The notes: generated from the sequence alone by a model not told the origin. A stretch of 43,977 nt of DNA from Opitutus sp. GAS368 (GCA_945859965.1 CAMAPG010000003.1:1-43977); one strand, 5' to 3'. Positions 29,661 to 37,928 are shown, counted from the stretch's first letter. Numbers and translations: made by a program.

Positions 29661-30083
29661 ATGGCTCTCGCTCCCGCCCGTACCAAATACCGCAAGTCCC
29701 AGAAGGGCTCCCGCGCCGGCAATGCCAAGCGCGGCAACACGCTCGCTTTTGGTGAGTTCGGCCTGCAGTCGCTGACTCGCGGACCGATGACCGGCCAGCA
29801 GATCGAAGCGGCTCGTGTCACGATCTCCCGCCACTTGAAGCGCAAGGGCAAACTCTGGATCCGTGTTTTCCCCCACAAGCCCGTCACCAAGAAGCCAGCC
29901 GAAGTGCGCATGGGTTCCGGTAAGGGCCCGGTCGAATACTACGTGGCGGTCATCAAACCCGGCGCCGTGCTCTTTGAGCTCGCCGGTGTTTCGCCGACCA
30001 TCGCGAAAGAGGCCTTCCGCCTCGCCGATGCCAAACTGCCTTTCCACTGCCGGTTCATCTCCCGCGACGCCGCGGTGGTCTGA
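29661..30083 (+). CDS. rplP: 50S ribosomal protein L16
   Basis: 140 residues. [18 protein letters not shown], then [34 protein letters not shown] and [19 protein letters not shown], with [18 protein letters not shown] at the C-terminus. L16 sits near the A-site tRNA elbow and is required for peptidyl transferase assembly. No Shine-Dalgarno (CAGCTCACTCCTCTC). It follows the repeat-bearing gap after rpsC. rpmC begins 31 bp later. Confidence 0.98.
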   Translation: MALAPARTKYRKSQKGSRAGNAKRGNTLAFGEFGLQSLTRGPMTGQQIEAARVTISRHLKRKGKLWIRVFPHKPVTKKPAEVRMGSGKGPVEYYVAVIKPGAVLFELAGVSPTIAKEAFRLADAKLPFHCRFISRDAAVV

Positions 30084-30114
30084 GGCCGCTCCCACTTTTA
30101 ACGCACTGTCTGCC

Positions 30115-30321
30115 ATGACTTCGAAAGAAATCCGCGAACTCGCTCCCGCCGAGATCACCACCAAGCTTCGCGAAACCCGCGAACAACTTCTCCAGCTCCG
30201 CCTGCGTAAGCAGACCGGCCAGGTCGAGAAGACCCATGAGTTGCGCACGCTCCGCAAGGACATTGCCCGCCTCGAGACCTTCCTCACCCAGAAGAACCAG
30301 AAAGCCCCCGCGGTCGCCTAA
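30115..30321 (+). CDS. rpmC: 50S ribosomal protein L29
   Basis: 68 residues from ATG 30115. The ORF track shows only a longer frame from 29863 inside rplP, which is rejected because L29 proteins begin near [20 protein letters not shown]. The conserved two-helix pattern is present, including [19 protein letters not shown] and [15 protein letters not shown]29 sits at the polypeptide exit with L23. No Shine-Dalgarno. rpsQ follows after 29 bp. Confidence 0.96.
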   Translation: MTSKEIRELAPAEITTKLRETREQLLQLRLRKQTGQVEKTHELRTLRKDIARLETFLTQKNQKAPAVA

Positions 30322-30350
30322 GACGCACCCGGGCCAACCGAATTATCGCC

Positions 30351-30731
30351 ATGTCCTCACCCACTTCCGGTTCGCGCAACCAGCGCAAGACCCAGCTCGG
30401 TTTCGTCTCCAGCCGCTCTGGCGACAAGTCCGTCAAGGTCACCATCGCTTACAAGACGCCGCATCCTCTCTACCACAAGGTCGTCAATCGTCAGACGGTT
30501 CTACACGTTCACGATGAAAAGAACGAGACCAAGGTGGGCGACAAGGTCGAGGTCATGGAGACCCGTCCTCTCAGCCGCCTGAAGCGCTGGCGCGTCGTCT
30601 CGATCGTGCAACGGGCCGTCACCACGGATGCCGTCGCGATCACCGAGGCGGATGTTGCCGCCCAAGTGCCGACCAAGACCACCGTCGCGAATGCGTCTGC
30701 TGCCAAAGCGAGCGCTCCCCAGAAGGCCTAA
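30351..30731 (+). CDS. rpsQ: 30S ribosomal protein S17 with C-terminal extension
   Basis: 126 residues, against 80-90 in most bacteria. The S17 core (RKTQLGFVSSRSGDKSVKVT, YHKVVNRQTVLHVHDEKNET, GDKVEVMETRPLSRLKRWRV) ends near residue 88. About 38 further Ala/Thr/Val-rich residues follow (VTTDAVAITEADVAAQVPTK, ending SAAKASAPQKA). No Shine-Dalgarno. S17 is a primary 16S rRNA-binding protein. The tail is in frame and uncut, so it is genuine. Confidence 0.97.
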   Translation: MSSPTSGSRNQRKTQLGFVSSRSGDKSVKVTIAYKTPHPLYHKVVNRQTVLHVHDEKNETKVGDKVEVMETRPLSRLKRWRVVSIVQRAVTTDAVAITEADVAAQVPTKTTVANASAAKASAPQKA

Positions 30732-30767
30732 CTGTTTATTTAATCCAATCCTCCCAGGAGGTCCGCC

Positions 30768-31133
30768 ATGATCCAACTGCGTTCCATTCTCGAAGTCGCC
30801 GATAACACCGGCGCCCGTCGTGCCGCCATGATTAGCCGCAAAGGCCAAATCACCGACACTGCTGGCGTGGGCGACATCATCACTGTCCACATCAAGGAAA
30901 GCACCGCGGACGCCACCGTGAAGAAGGGCGAGGTCGCCAAGGCCGTCGTCATTCGCACCAAGGCGGCGGTCCGTCGCGCCGACGGCAGCTACCTGCGTTT
31001 CGACAGCAACGCCATCGTCATCATTGATGCGACGAGTAATCCGAAGGGCACCCGCATCTTCGGGCCCGTCGCTCGCGAACTGCGCGCGAAGAACTTCATG
31101 AAGATCATCTCGCTCGCTCCGGAGGTCCTCTAA
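30768..31133 (+). CDS. rplN: 50S ribosomal protein L14
   Basis: 121 residues, standard. [20 protein letters not shown] at the N-terminus, then [36 protein letters not shown] and [11 protein letters not shown]14 forms bridge B8 and binds RsfS in many bacteria. It has a perfect AGGAGGT 6 bases before the ATG, the strongest Shine-Dalgarno in the cluster, which may reinforce initiation midway through the operon. Confidence 0.98.
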   Translation: MIQLRSILEVADNTGARRAAMISRKGQITDTAGVGDIITVHIKESTADATVKKGEVAKAVVIRTKAAVRRADGSYLRFDSNAIVIIDATSNPKGTRIFGPVARELRAKNFMKIISLAPEVL

Positions 31134-31134
31134 A

Positions 31135-31398
31135 ATGCAAAAGTTTCACGTAAAACGCGGCGACTCGGTCGTCATCATCGCCGGCTCCCAGAAGGGCAAG
31201 TCGGGCAAAGTGCTCGAGATTCTCGCGGCCAAGCAACGCGCCCGCGTTGAAGGCATTGCGATGATCAAGCGCCACCTCAAGAAGTCCCAGGAGCATCCGC
31301 AAGGCACGATTGCCGAGCGTGAAGGCTCTGTCCACATCTCCAACCTCATGCTCCAGGCCACTTTCGATGCGAGCAAACGCAAGAAGCCCACAGCCTGA
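31135..31398 (+). CDS. rplX: 50S ribosomal protein L24
   Basis: 87 residues, shorter than E. coli's 104. The KOW motif is clear (VKRGDSVVIIAGSQKGKSGK), followed by VEGIAMIKRHLKKSQEHPQG, and the domain ends at ATFDASKRKKPTA. L24 is an assembly initiator near the tunnel exit. The ATG is 1 base after the rplN stop, with GGAGG inside rplN, indicating tight coupling. A 106-bp non-coding gap follows. Confidence 0.97.
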   Translation: MQKFHVKRGDSVVIIAGSQKGKSGKVLEILAAKQRARVEGIAMIKRHLKKSQEHPQGTIAEREGSVHISNLMLQATFDASKRKKPTA

Positions 31399-31504
31399 GC
31401 ACTGCGCGCTTGCCAACCTCATCGTCCGCCTGCGTTACTGATCCTTTTTCCCTTTCAACCACCACTCTCAACGCCTCCGGGTCGGAAATCCGGTCGCCCT
31501 ATCA

Positions 31505-32083
31505 ATGAGCAGTTACACTCCCGTCCTTAAAAAACTTTATTACGAGCAGATCATTCCTGAGCTCGTGAAAGCCCGCGGCTACAAGAACAAGCATCAAGTG
31601 CCGAAGCTTGTTAAAATCAATCTGAACACCGGCATCGATGCGGAAGCCGACAAGAATCAGATCGCCGACATCGCCCGCGACATGGGCACGATTGCCGGGC
31701 AAAAGCCGGTGCTTTCGCGCACCCGCAAGGCCATCTCGAACTTCAAGCTGAAGCCCAATCAGGTCACGGGTTGTCATGTCACCCTCCGCGGCACCGCGAT
31801 GTGGGAATTCCTCTATCGCCTGCTTTCCGTGGCGCTCCCGACCATCCGCGATTTTCGCGGCGTGTCGCCGAAGCTCGATGGCCAGGGCAATTACAACCTC
31901 GGCATCACCGATTTCACCATTTTCCCCGAAATCACCGTGGAAAACGTCAAGAAGACCATGGGCCTCGACATCACGATCGTCACGACGGCTGACACCGACG
32001 AAGAGGGCCGCGAGCTCCTTCGCCAGCTCGGCATGCCGTTCCGCCGTTCCGAGACCGCCGCTCCCAAGTCCAACGCCGCCTAA
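31505..32083 (+). CDS. rplE: 50S ribosomal protein L5
   Basis: 192 residues. [20 protein letters not shown], then [58 protein letters not shown] and [21 protein letters not shown]5 binds 5S rRNA and the P-site tRNA. The last 12 residues ([11 protein letters not shown]) extend past the usual end. Upstream is only a weak CGGAAATCCGG hairpin region, no clear Shine-Dalgarno. Confidence 0.98.
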   Translation: MSSYTPVLKKLYYEQIIPELVKARGYKNKHQVPKLVKINLNTGIDAEADKNQIADIARDMGTIAGQKPVLSRTRKAISNFKLKPNQVTGCHVTLRGTAMWEFLYRLLSVALPTIRDFRGVSPKLDGQGNYNLGITDFTIFPEITVENVKKTMGLDITIVTTADTDEEGRELLRQLGMPFRRSETAAPKSNAA

Positions 32084-32097
32084 ACACCCGTACCGCC

Positions 32098-32403
32098 ATG
32101 CCGAAGACGTCCGCCATTCAGCGCAACAAGAAGCGCATCAGACTTTCCGACAAGTACAAAGCCAAGCGTGCTGAGCTCAAGGCCATGCTGGCCAACCCGG
32201 CCACGACCGATGTGGAGTTCTACGCCGCGCAGAAGAAGCTGCAGAAGCTTCCGCGCAACTCGTCGCCCACGCGTATCCGCAACCGCTGTTCCATGAGCGG
32301 CCGTCCGCGTGGCTTCCACCGCAAGTTTGGTGTTTCGCGTATCCAATTCCGCGAACTCGCTCTCGCCGGCAAGATCCCCGGCGTCACAAAGTCCTCCTGG
32401 TAA
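32098..32403 (+). CDS. rpsN: 30S ribosomal protein S14, zinc-free type
   Basis: 101 residues, the long form. [20 protein letters not shown], then [20 protein letters not shown] and [20 protein letters not shown]. It has a single Cys in RNRC and lacks the C-x2-C-x12-C-x2-C ribbon of the short zinc form, so it needs no zinc. No Shine-Dalgarno. It is 14 bp after rplE. Confidence 0.98.
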   Translation: MPKTSAIQRNKKRIRLSDKYKAKRAELKAMLANPATTDVEFYAAQKKLQKLPRNSSPTRIRNRCSMSGRPRGFHRKFGVSRIQFRELALAGKIPGVTKSSW

Positions 32404-32410
32404 ATTTCCC

Positions 32411-32459
32411 GGCCGCGGGGGTAAGTGCACCTCTGGTGCATCGGATATGACCCACGGCC
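32411..32459 (+). promoter_or_regulatory. Structured RNA element in the rpsH leader
   Basis: Three nested helices: GGCCG/CGGCC outside, GGGT/ACCC next, and TGCACC-TCT-GGTGCA inside, joined by an asymmetric internal loop (AAG on one side, TCGGATATG on the other). It fills the 77-bp rpsN-rpsH gap and ends 21 bases before the rpsH ATG. In E. coli S8 controls the spc operon by binding such a bulged helix. A similar role here is inference. Confidence 0.5.
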
Positions 32460-32480
32460 ACATTAAACACTAACATCCAT

Positions 32481-32873
32481 ATGACCGACCCGATCAGCGA
32501 TTTCCTCACCCGCCTGCGCAACGCCAGCAAGGCCCGTCTCGAAGAGTGCGTCATGCCGCACTCCCAACTCAAGGAAGGCCTCGCGGCCATCCTCAAGGCC
32601 GAGGGCTACGTCCTCGATCACTCGAATGGCACCGACAAGCTCGGACACAAGGCCCTCGTCGTGAAAATGAAGTACGTCGACAACGCCCCGGCCATCACCG
32701 GCCTGACCCGCGTTTCGTCGCCTGGCCGTCGTCTCTATTTTGGTTATACTGAAATTCCGCGCGTGCTCAATGGCCTCGGCATCAGCATCCTCTCGACCTC
32801 CAAGGGTCTCATGAAGGACGCCGATTGCCGTCGCAACAAGGCCGGTGGCGAACTCGTCTGTAACATTTGGTAA
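32481..32873 (+). CDS. rpsH: 30S ribosomal protein S8
   Basis: 130 residues, standard. MTDPISDFLTRLRNASKARL at the N-terminus, then GLTRVSSPGRRLYFGYTEIP and the C-terminal ISILSTSKGLMKDADCRRNK followed by GGELVCNIW. S8 binds helix 21 of 16S rRNA and represses spc mRNA in E. coli. No Shine-Dalgarno (AACACTAACATCCAT). The nested-hairpin element lies directly upstream. Confidence 0.98.
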   Translation: MTDPISDFLTRLRNASKARLEECVMPHSQLKEGLAAILKAEGYVLDHSNGTDKLGHKALVVKMKYVDNAPAITGLTRVSSPGRRLYFGYTEIPRVLNGLGISILSTSKGLMKDADCRRNKAGGELVCNIW

Positions 32874-32886
32874 GGAATCCTGCACC

Positions 32887-33426
32887 ATGAGCCGCATTGG
32901 TAAACAACCCGTTCACATCCCGGACAAAGTGAAGGTCGATATCAAGGATATGACCGTCCACGTCGAGGGACCCAAGGGCAAGGTCACGAAGACCTTCGCA
33001 CCCGTCGTTAAAATTTCCGTGACCGATAAAAAGGTCATCGTTGCTCCCACTGCGGACGACAGCCGTTTCGCCAAGGCGATGTATGGCACCGTCCGTTCGG
33101 TCATCGCCGGCATGGTCAAAGGAGTCTCCGTGGGCTACACCAAGGAGCTCGAAATCCAGGGCGTTGGTTTCAAGGCCAACCTCAAGGGCAAGCAGCTCGA
33201 TCTGGCGCTGGGCTTTTCCCATCCGATCCTGATGGACATCCCCGACGGGATCAAAGTCACGGTCACCGACCAGACCAAGCTGAAAGTCGAAGGTGCCGAC
33301 AAACAACTCGTCGGCGCCGTGACCGCGGAAATTCGCAGCTACTATCCGCCCGAGCCTTACAAGGGCAAGGGTGTCCGCATCGTGGGCGAACGCGTCCGCC
33401 GCAAAGAAGGCAAAACCGTCGCTTAA
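32887..33426 (+). CDS. rplF: 50S ribosomal protein L6
   Basis: 179 residues from ATG 32887. The ORF track starts 14 codons earlier inside rpsH, but MSRIGKQPVHIPDKVKVDIK is the standard L6 N-terminus and AAGGA precedes it. The two repeated alpha/beta domains are present, with GFSHPILMDIPDGIKVTVTD and the C-terminal signature YPPEPYKGKGVRIVGERVRR. L6 supports the GTPase centre near the stalk base. Confidence 0.98.
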   Translation: MSRIGKQPVHIPDKVKVDIKDMTVHVEGPKGKVTKTFAPVVKISVTDKKVIVAPTADDSRFAKAMYGTVRSVIAGMVKGVSVGYTKELEIQGVGFKANLKGKQLDLALGFSHPILMDIPDGIKVTVTDQTKLKVEGADKQLVGAVTAEIRSYYPPEPYKGKGVRIVGERVRRKEGKTVA

Positions 33427-33473
33427 GGCTGACGCGCATTGCAGACCTCCAATCTCAAAATTTCGATTTCATC

Positions 33474-33836
33474 GTGAATACCATTCGCAAAGCCAGCCTG
33501 CTCCAGAAGCGTCGCTGGCGCATCCGCAAGAAAGTCACCGGCACCGCCGCCCGCCCGCGTCTCTGCGTGCGTTTCAGCACGAAACACATCTACGCGCAGG
33601 CCATCAACGACGAGGCCGGCAGCACGCTCGTGTTTCTCGGCACGCTCGATCCCGAGCTCCGCAAGCAGAAGCTTCAGGCCAATCTGGCCGGGGCCAAGGC
33701 ACTCGGCGTGGCTTTCGCCACCAAGGCCAAGGCCGCAGGCATCGCGTCGGTCGTATTCGACCGCAGCGGCGCCCGTTACCATGGCAAAGTTAAACAGTTC
33801 GCTGACGCCGCCCGTGAAGGCGGCCTCGTATTCTAA
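33474..33836 (+). CDS. rplR: 50S ribosomal protein L18 (GTG start)
   Basis: 120 residues starting at GTG 33474, the only plausible start before the conserved [40 protein letters not shown] and [20 protein letters not shown] are typical. L18 carries 5S rRNA with L5. No Shine-Dalgarno. The leader carries AATCTCAAAATTT, a 13-mer repeated exactly before rpsD. rpsE starts 9 bp later. Confidence 0.97.
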   Translation: MNTIRKASLLQKRRWRIRKKVTGTAARPRLCVRFSTKHIYAQAINDEAGSTLVFLGTLDPELRKQKLQANLAGAKALGVAFATKAKAAGIASVVFDRSGARYHGKVKQFADAAREGGLVF

Positions 33837-33845
33837 TCCTCGCCT

Positions 33846-34460
33846 ATGAGCTCTGATACCACTTCCGCCGCCACTCCTGCTCCTGCTCCCGCTCCTACGC
33901 CGGCTGGCGATCGTCCCACGGGCGAACGTTCCCACCGCGCCCCGCGCCGCGAATTCCGCCGCGACGACCGCAACAAGCCTGCTCCGCCCAATGCTGATGG
34001 CAGCCCGGCGATGATCGAGAAGGTCGTCTTCATCAACCGCTGTGCCAAGGTCGTCAAGGGTGGCCGCCGTTTCAGCTTTGCTGCGCTCGCCGTCGTCGGC
34101 GACCAGAAGGGCAACATCGGCGTCGGTTATGGCAAGGCCAACGAAGTGCCTGACGCCATCAAGAAAAGCACCGCGCATGCGCACAAGCACATGGTCCACG
34201 TGAAGCTCAAGGGCGACACGATCCCGCACGACGTTCTCGGCGTGTGCGATGGCGGCCGAGTGCTGCTCAAGCCCGCTTCCCCTGGTACCGGTTTGATCGC
34301 GGGTGGCGGCGTCCGTGCCGTGCTCGAGGCTGCCGGCATCAAAAATGTTCTCACCAAGTCGATGGGTTCCAACAACCACATCGCGGTGGTCAATGCGACC
34401 GTCAATGCGCTCCAGCAGCTCCGGCTGTCGGCTGACATTGCGGCCATCCGCAAGATCTAA
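33846..34460 (+). CDS. rpsE: 30S ribosomal protein S5 with N-terminal extension
   Basis: 204 residues. About 50 residues of Ala/Pro/Thr then Arg-rich sequence ([37 protein letters not shown]) precede the S5 core, which begins at [20 protein letters not shown]. The core is complete: [20 protein letters not shown] and the second domain ending [17 protein letters not shown]5 shapes the mRNA entry site and affects accuracy. No Shine-Dalgarno. An internal ATG at the core start (34011) is possible, but the upstream frame is open and in phase. Confidence 0.97.
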   Translation: MSSDTTSAATPAPAPAPTPAGDRPTGERSHRAPRREFRRDDRNKPAPPNADGSPAMIEKVVFINRCAKVVKGGRRFSFAALAVVGDQKGNIGVGYGKANEVPDAIKKSTAHAHKHMVHVKLKGDTIPHDVLGVCDGGRVLLKPASPGTGLIAGGGVRAVLEAAGIKNVLTKSMGSNNHIAVVNATVNALQQLRLSADIAAIRKI

Positions 34461-34490
34461 GCTCAGCTCCCTACTTTAACTATCCGAGTT

Positions 34491-34515
34491 CCACTCCGCG
34501 CGGTGCGCAGGGTGG
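34491..34515 (+). other. Hairpin in the rpsE-rplO gap (absent rpmD slot)
   Basis: CCACTC...GGGTGG closes a GCGC-GGT-GCGC inner stem with one C-A mismatch. It lies 22 bases before rplO, where most bacteria encode L30 (rpmD). The 76-bp gap is too short for that gene. Confidence 0.5.
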
Positions 34516-34536
34516 GGCGCCTCTGAGGAAATATTC

Positions 34537-34983
34537 ATGAAACTCCACGAACTTAAAAACGTTGCCGGTGCTATCCATCGCAAGAAGCGGGTCGGCTGCG
34601 GCGAAGGCGGCGGCCACGGCAAGACCAGCGGTCGCGGTGGCAAAGGCCAGTCCGCACGTTCCGGCAGCAGCATCCGCCCCGGTTTCGAAGGCGGCCAGAT
34701 GCCCCTTTACCGCAAACTTCCGCATCGCGGCTTCAATCAGGCGGCTTTCCGTGTTGAGCCCGTGATCGTGAATGTGGGCGATCTCGCGGCCCTCGATGCC
34801 AAGGTCACCGAGGTCAATGTCGATGTTCTGGCGAAAGCCGGCCTCATTCGCGCCAACGAAAAATATTTGAAGGTCCTCGGCGACGGCGAAATCAGCCGCA
34901 AGCTGAAGATCACGGCTTCGAAGTTCTCCGAGTCGGCCAAGGCCAAGATCGAAAAGGCCGGTGGCGAAGCCATTGTGGCCTGA
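34537..34983 (+). CDS. rplO: 50S ribosomal protein L15
   Basis: 148 residues, standard. MKLHELKNVAGAIHRKKRVG, then the Gly-rich RNA-binding GEGGGHGKTSGRGGKGQSAR, GFEGGQMPLYRKLPHRGFNQ, and the C-terminal KITASKFSESAKAKIEKAGG. GAGGAA lies 8 bases before the ATG. It is a late assembly protein. It is followed by a 103-bp palindromic gap before secY. Confidence 0.98.
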   Translation: MKLHELKNVAGAIHRKKRVGCGEGGGHGKTSGRGGKGQSARSGSSIRPGFEGGQMPLYRKLPHRGFNQAAFRVEPVIVNVGDLAALDAKVTEVNVDVLAKAGLIRANEKYLKVLGDGEISRKLKITASKFSESAKAKIEKAGGEAIVA

Positions 34984-34992
34984 GGCTCCTTT

Positions 34993-35078
34993 GCGGATCT
35001 CGGATGACGAATTGCGGTTTCGTTAAACCCCGCCTTTCCGTCATCCACCCGATCCACACCCTGCAATCCGAAATCCGC
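34993..35078. repeat. Palindromic element before secY (GCGGATYTCGGAT family)
   Basis: The outer arms GCGGATCTCGGAT (34993-35005) and ATCCGAAATCCGC (35066-35078) match over 13 bases with one mismatch. Inside, GGATGACG (35002-35009) pairs perfectly with CGTCATCC (35039-35046) around a GCGG-TTT/AAA-CCGC stem. The outer motif recurs before rplQ. Confidence 0.75.
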
Positions 35079-35086
35079 AATCAACG

Positions 35087-36592
35087 ATGTTCTCCGCTTT
35101 CACGAACTCGCTGAAGATCCCCGAGCTCCGCTCGCGTATTTTCTACACGCTGGCATTGTTGTTCGTCGCCCGCGTGGGCGCGTACATCCCGCTTCCCGGC
35201 ATTGACCCTCACCCGCTGCAGGAATTTTTCAAGCAGCAGGCGGGCACCGCTGGCGGCGCCTTGGTCGGGCTTTACAGCATGTTCACCGGCGGTGCGCTGA
35301 CGCACGGTGCGGTCTGCGCGTTGGGCATCATGCCCTATATCAGTGCCTCCATTATCTTCCAGCTGATGACGGCGGTCGTGCCGTCATTGAGCCGCCTGCA
35401 GCAGGAAGGGGATGTCGGCCGCCAAAAGCTGACGCAGTACACGCGTTACGCGACGGTTCTCATCTGTTTGATTCACGGCACGTTGACGATTCTGGCGCTG
35501 GAAAATCCGTCCAAGCTTTTCCCTGGCTACGATCTCAATACTTATGGGCCGATCGTGGTCTCCAGTCACTTTAGCTTTCTGGTCACCTCTGTGATCCTGA
35601 TGACTGCGGGTACGATGCTGCTGATGTGGATCGGAGAGCAGATTACCCAACGCGGCATCGGCAACGGCGTTTCGCTGCTGATTACGGTTGGTATTCTCGC
35701 GGGCATTCCCACCGCGGCTCGCGATACCTTCCACTTGTTCTTCAAGCCCGTGGGTGCGGGCGAAGCGCTGGGTCTTCCCCAAGCTGTGATCATGTTTGCG
35801 CTCTTTATCGGAGTGACGATGGGCATCATCATGGTGGTGCAGGGCCAGCGGAAAATCCCGGTGCAGTACGCCAAGCGTGTGGTCGGCAACAAGGTCATGG
35901 GTGGCCAAAGCTCCTTCCTGCCACTCAAGGTTAATTACTCCGGGGTCATGCCGGTCATCTTTGCCAGCGCGATCATCCTCTTTCCTCAGCAGATCTTCTC
36001 CTACATCGGAGCCGCCTTTCCTTCGCTGCATTTCTTTGCCGACTTGTCGGCGAGCCTGCAACGCGGACATTGGATGCATTACGCGATCGAGGGAGTCTTG
36101 ATCCTCTTCTTCAGCTATTTTTGGGTTTCCGTGATGTTCAAGCCGATCCAGATCGCGGACGATCTCAAGAAGTATGGCGGCTATATCCCGGGCGTGCGTC
36201 CGGGTGAGCCGACGGCGCAGTTCCTGGATTTCATCATGACCCGGCTGACCCTGGCCGGGGCGATCTTCCTGACGGTCATCGCGGTCATGCCCGACCTTTT
36301 CCTTTATTACCTCAACGTTCCTTACAGCGTGGCGGCCTTTTTCGGCGGCACGGGTATGCTGATCACGGTGGGTGTCATTCTGGACACGATGCGCCAGATC
36401 GAAACCTTCCTGCTGCAGCGCCATTATGACGGCTTCCTCAAAAAAGGCCGGATTCGGGCGCGCAGCGCCAATCCAAGCGGTATGACGGGCGAAGCCCTTA
36501 GTTCCGAAGCAGTCATGAAACTGGCCCTTCCGATGTTGGGATTATTGCTGCTCGGCGTCGGGATTTGGGCCTTCCGGCTGTTAACCAAATAA
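35087..36592 (+). CDS. secY: Preprotein translocase subunit SecY
   Basis: 501 residues with ten predicted spans, longer than E. coli's 443. Conserved segments are RIFYTLALLFVARVGAYIPL, IMPYISASIIFQLMTAVVPS, MWIGEQITQRGIGNGVSLLI, IPVQYAKRVVGNKVMGGQSS with FLPLKVNYSGVMPVIFASAI, and PTAQFLDFIMTRLTLAGAIF. It is the protein-conducting channel with SecE. Extra length lies in the early loop before the second span (HPLQEFFKQQAGTAGGALVG) and the region after PSKLFPGYDLNTYG. No Shine-Dalgarno; the palindromic element ends 8 bases upstream. Confidence 0.98.
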   Translation: MFSAFTNSLKIPELRSRIFYTLALLFVARVGAYIPLPGIDPHPLQEFFKQQAGTAGGALVGLYSMFTGGALTHGAVCALGIMPYISASIIFQLMTAVVPSLSRLQQEGDVGRQKLTQYTRYATVLICLIHGTLTILALENPSKLFPGYDLNTYGPIVVSSHFSFLVTSVILMTAGTMLLMWIGEQITQRGIGNGVSLLITVGILAGIPTAARDTFHLFFKPVGAGEALGLPQAVIMFALFIGVTMGIIMVVQGQRKIPVQYAKRVVGNKVMGGQSSFLPLKVNYSGVMPVIFASAIILFPQQIFSYIGAAFPSLHFFADLSASLQRGHWMHYAIEGVLILFFSYFWVSVMFKPIQIADDLKKYGGYIPGVRPGEPTAQFLDFIMTRLTLAGAIFLTVIAVMPDLFLYYLNVPYSVAAFFGGTGMLITVGVILDTMRQIETFLLQRHYDGFLKKGRIRARSANPSGMTGEALSSEAVMKLALPMLGLLLLGVGIWAFRLLTK

Positions 36593-36611
36593 GTTCTTTA
36601 CTCTGGTCGCG

Positions 36612-37046
36612 ATGGCTGCCATCAACGACCCCTTTTCGGGTTTCGGCCTCATGGCCAAAACCAAGCTGCTTATACTCGGTTCGTTAGATTCTCTTCCTGA
36701 AAGTGTAATGAATCGGGTCCGTTCTTTGAATTTTGAGCACGTCTCTCCTGCTGGCTTGCTGCGGCTGGAGATTTCGCGCCGCTCGCCGTCCCGCGTTTCC
36801 GCGGGCGACGATCCGACCCTTGCGCTTCTGCGCCGGTGGTTCTTTGCGCGCAAACCTGATGCGGGATTTGTCCTCACCGACTTCCCGGCTACGTTGCTCC
36901 ATGCCAAGGTGTTCGATGAATGGCTTGAGGCCCGTGACGAGACGCTTGATGCGGTTCTCGTCTCCGAGCCCTCTCATCCCGCCGTCGAACATTATCGCAC
37001 TCTCGGTCTCTTGTCTGAGACCGCTGATTTCGCTTCTACCGTATGA
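36612..37046 (+). CDS. Truncated, catalytically dead adenylate-kinase-like protein in the adk slot
   Basis: 144 residues from ATG 36612, or 131 from ATG 36651 (MAKTKLLILGSLDS), which matches the usual Adk N-terminus better; neither has a Shine-Dalgarno. It aligns along the first half of adenylate kinase: KLLILG for the first strand, FEHVSPAGLLRLEIS for the HISTGDMLR segment, PDAGFVLTDFPATLLHAKVF with DEWL for the GFILDGFPRTxxQAxxLDELL segment, and LDAVL for LDAVI. The P-loop (GxPGxGKGT) reads GSLDSLPES, FPRT has become FPAT, and everything after LDAVL (LID domain, C-terminal helices) is gone. It overlaps map by four bases (ATGA). Function unknown. It is probably a non-enzymatic remnant or binding protein. 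Confidence 0.7.
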   Translation: MAAINDPFSGFGLMAKTKLLILGSLDSLPESVMNRVRSLNFEHVSPAGLLRLEISRRSPSRVSAGDDPTLALLRRWFFARKPDAGFVLTDFPATLLHAKVFDEWLEARDETLDAVLVSEPSHPAVEHYRTLGLLSETADFASTV

Positions 37047-37861
37047 TTCCGATCAAAAATGACCGGCACATAATTCGGATGCGCGAATCCTGTGCGATTG
37101 CGGCCAATGTCCTTCAAGAATTGAAGACACTTGTCCGGCCAGGCATGAGCACGCAGGATCTGGAAGAATCCGGTCGCGCTTCAATTGCGCGGCAGGGAGC
37201 CCGTAGCGCCTGTTACGGTTACCAGATTGGATCGCGCCGCTATCCGGCGCACACTTGTATCTCGGTTAACGAAGAAGTCGTTCATGGCATTCCTTCCTTC
37301 CGACGCATCTTGCGCGATGGCGACCTGGTTTCCCTCGATATCGTAGTCGAATACGAAGGCTTCATTGGCGACAATGCGGCCACGGTTGCTGTGGGAACGA
37401 TCGCTTCGGCGGCGCAAAAACTACTGCGCGTGACGGAGGAAGCGCTCCGGATCGGAATCGTCGAAGCAGTCGTTGGTAACCGTATCGGCGATATTTCGCA
37501 CGCGATTCAGCGGCACGTCGAAAGCCACGGTTTCAGTGTGGTGCGAGACATGGTCGGCCATGGGGTCGGTCTCTCGATGCACGAAGAACCGCAGATTCCC
37601 AACTTCGGACGTAAAAACTCCGGCGAGAAGATCAAGGCGGGCATGACCCTGGCGATCGAGCCGATGGTTAACCTCGGCGCCTACAAGACGAAAACCCTCT
37701 CGGATGGCTGGACGATCGTCACTGCGGATGGTTCTCCCTCTGCCCATTTCGAACATACCGTGCTCACGAGCGATAAAGGCCCCGAGATTCTCACGATCCC
37801 GCGCCCTGTTTTAGCTCCCGTCCACGCTCTTTTGCCAGTCGCGGCCAGTGCCGCTCACTAA
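37043..37861 (+). CDS. map: Type I methionine aminopeptidase
   Basis: 272 residues. It removes initiator Met from nascent proteins. Metal ligands of the pita-bread fold can be placed: Asp in LVSLDIVVEYEGF, Asp in GFIGDNAATVAV, His in MVGHGVGLSMHEEP, Glu in LAIEPMVNLG and Glu in HFEHTVL. The substrate-binding His is in NEEVVHGIPS. The C-terminus has about 20 extra hydrophobic residues (ending LLPVAASAAH) relative to E. coli. Its start overlaps the adk-like gene, so the two are coupled. No infA or rpmJ follows. Confidence 0.97.
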   Translation: MIPIKNDRHIIRMRESCAIAANVLQELKTLVRPGMSTQDLEESGRASIARQGARSACYGYQIGSRRYPAHTCISVNEEVVHGIPSFRRILRDGDLVSLDIVVEYEGFIGDNAATVAVGTIASAAQKLLRVTEEALRIGIVEAVVGNRIGDISHAIQRHVESHGFSVVRDMVGHGVGLSMHEEPQIPNFGRKNSGEKIKAGMTLAIEPMVNLGAYKTKTLSDGWTIVTADGSPSAHFEHTVLTSDKGPEILTIPRPVLAPVHALLPVAASAAH

Positions 37862-37890
37862 TTTTCATTTTCAACTCATCCTAACCTTTA

Positions 37891-37905
37891 CCCGCCTCCG
37901 GCGGG
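37891..37905 (+). other. Small GC hairpin before rpsM
   Basis: CCCGCC-TCC-GGCGGG, a perfect 6-bp stem in the 67-bp map-rpsM gap, 23 bases before the rpsM ATG. There is no U tract. It may mark the start of the alpha-operon leader. Confidence 0.4.
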
Positions 37906-37928
37906 CTAAATTCTCAACCTAATCCACA

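Noticed and set aside
32845-32886. Earlier start for L6
   Set aside because: Overlaps rpsH; the standard L6 N-terminus and an AAGGA site support 32887.
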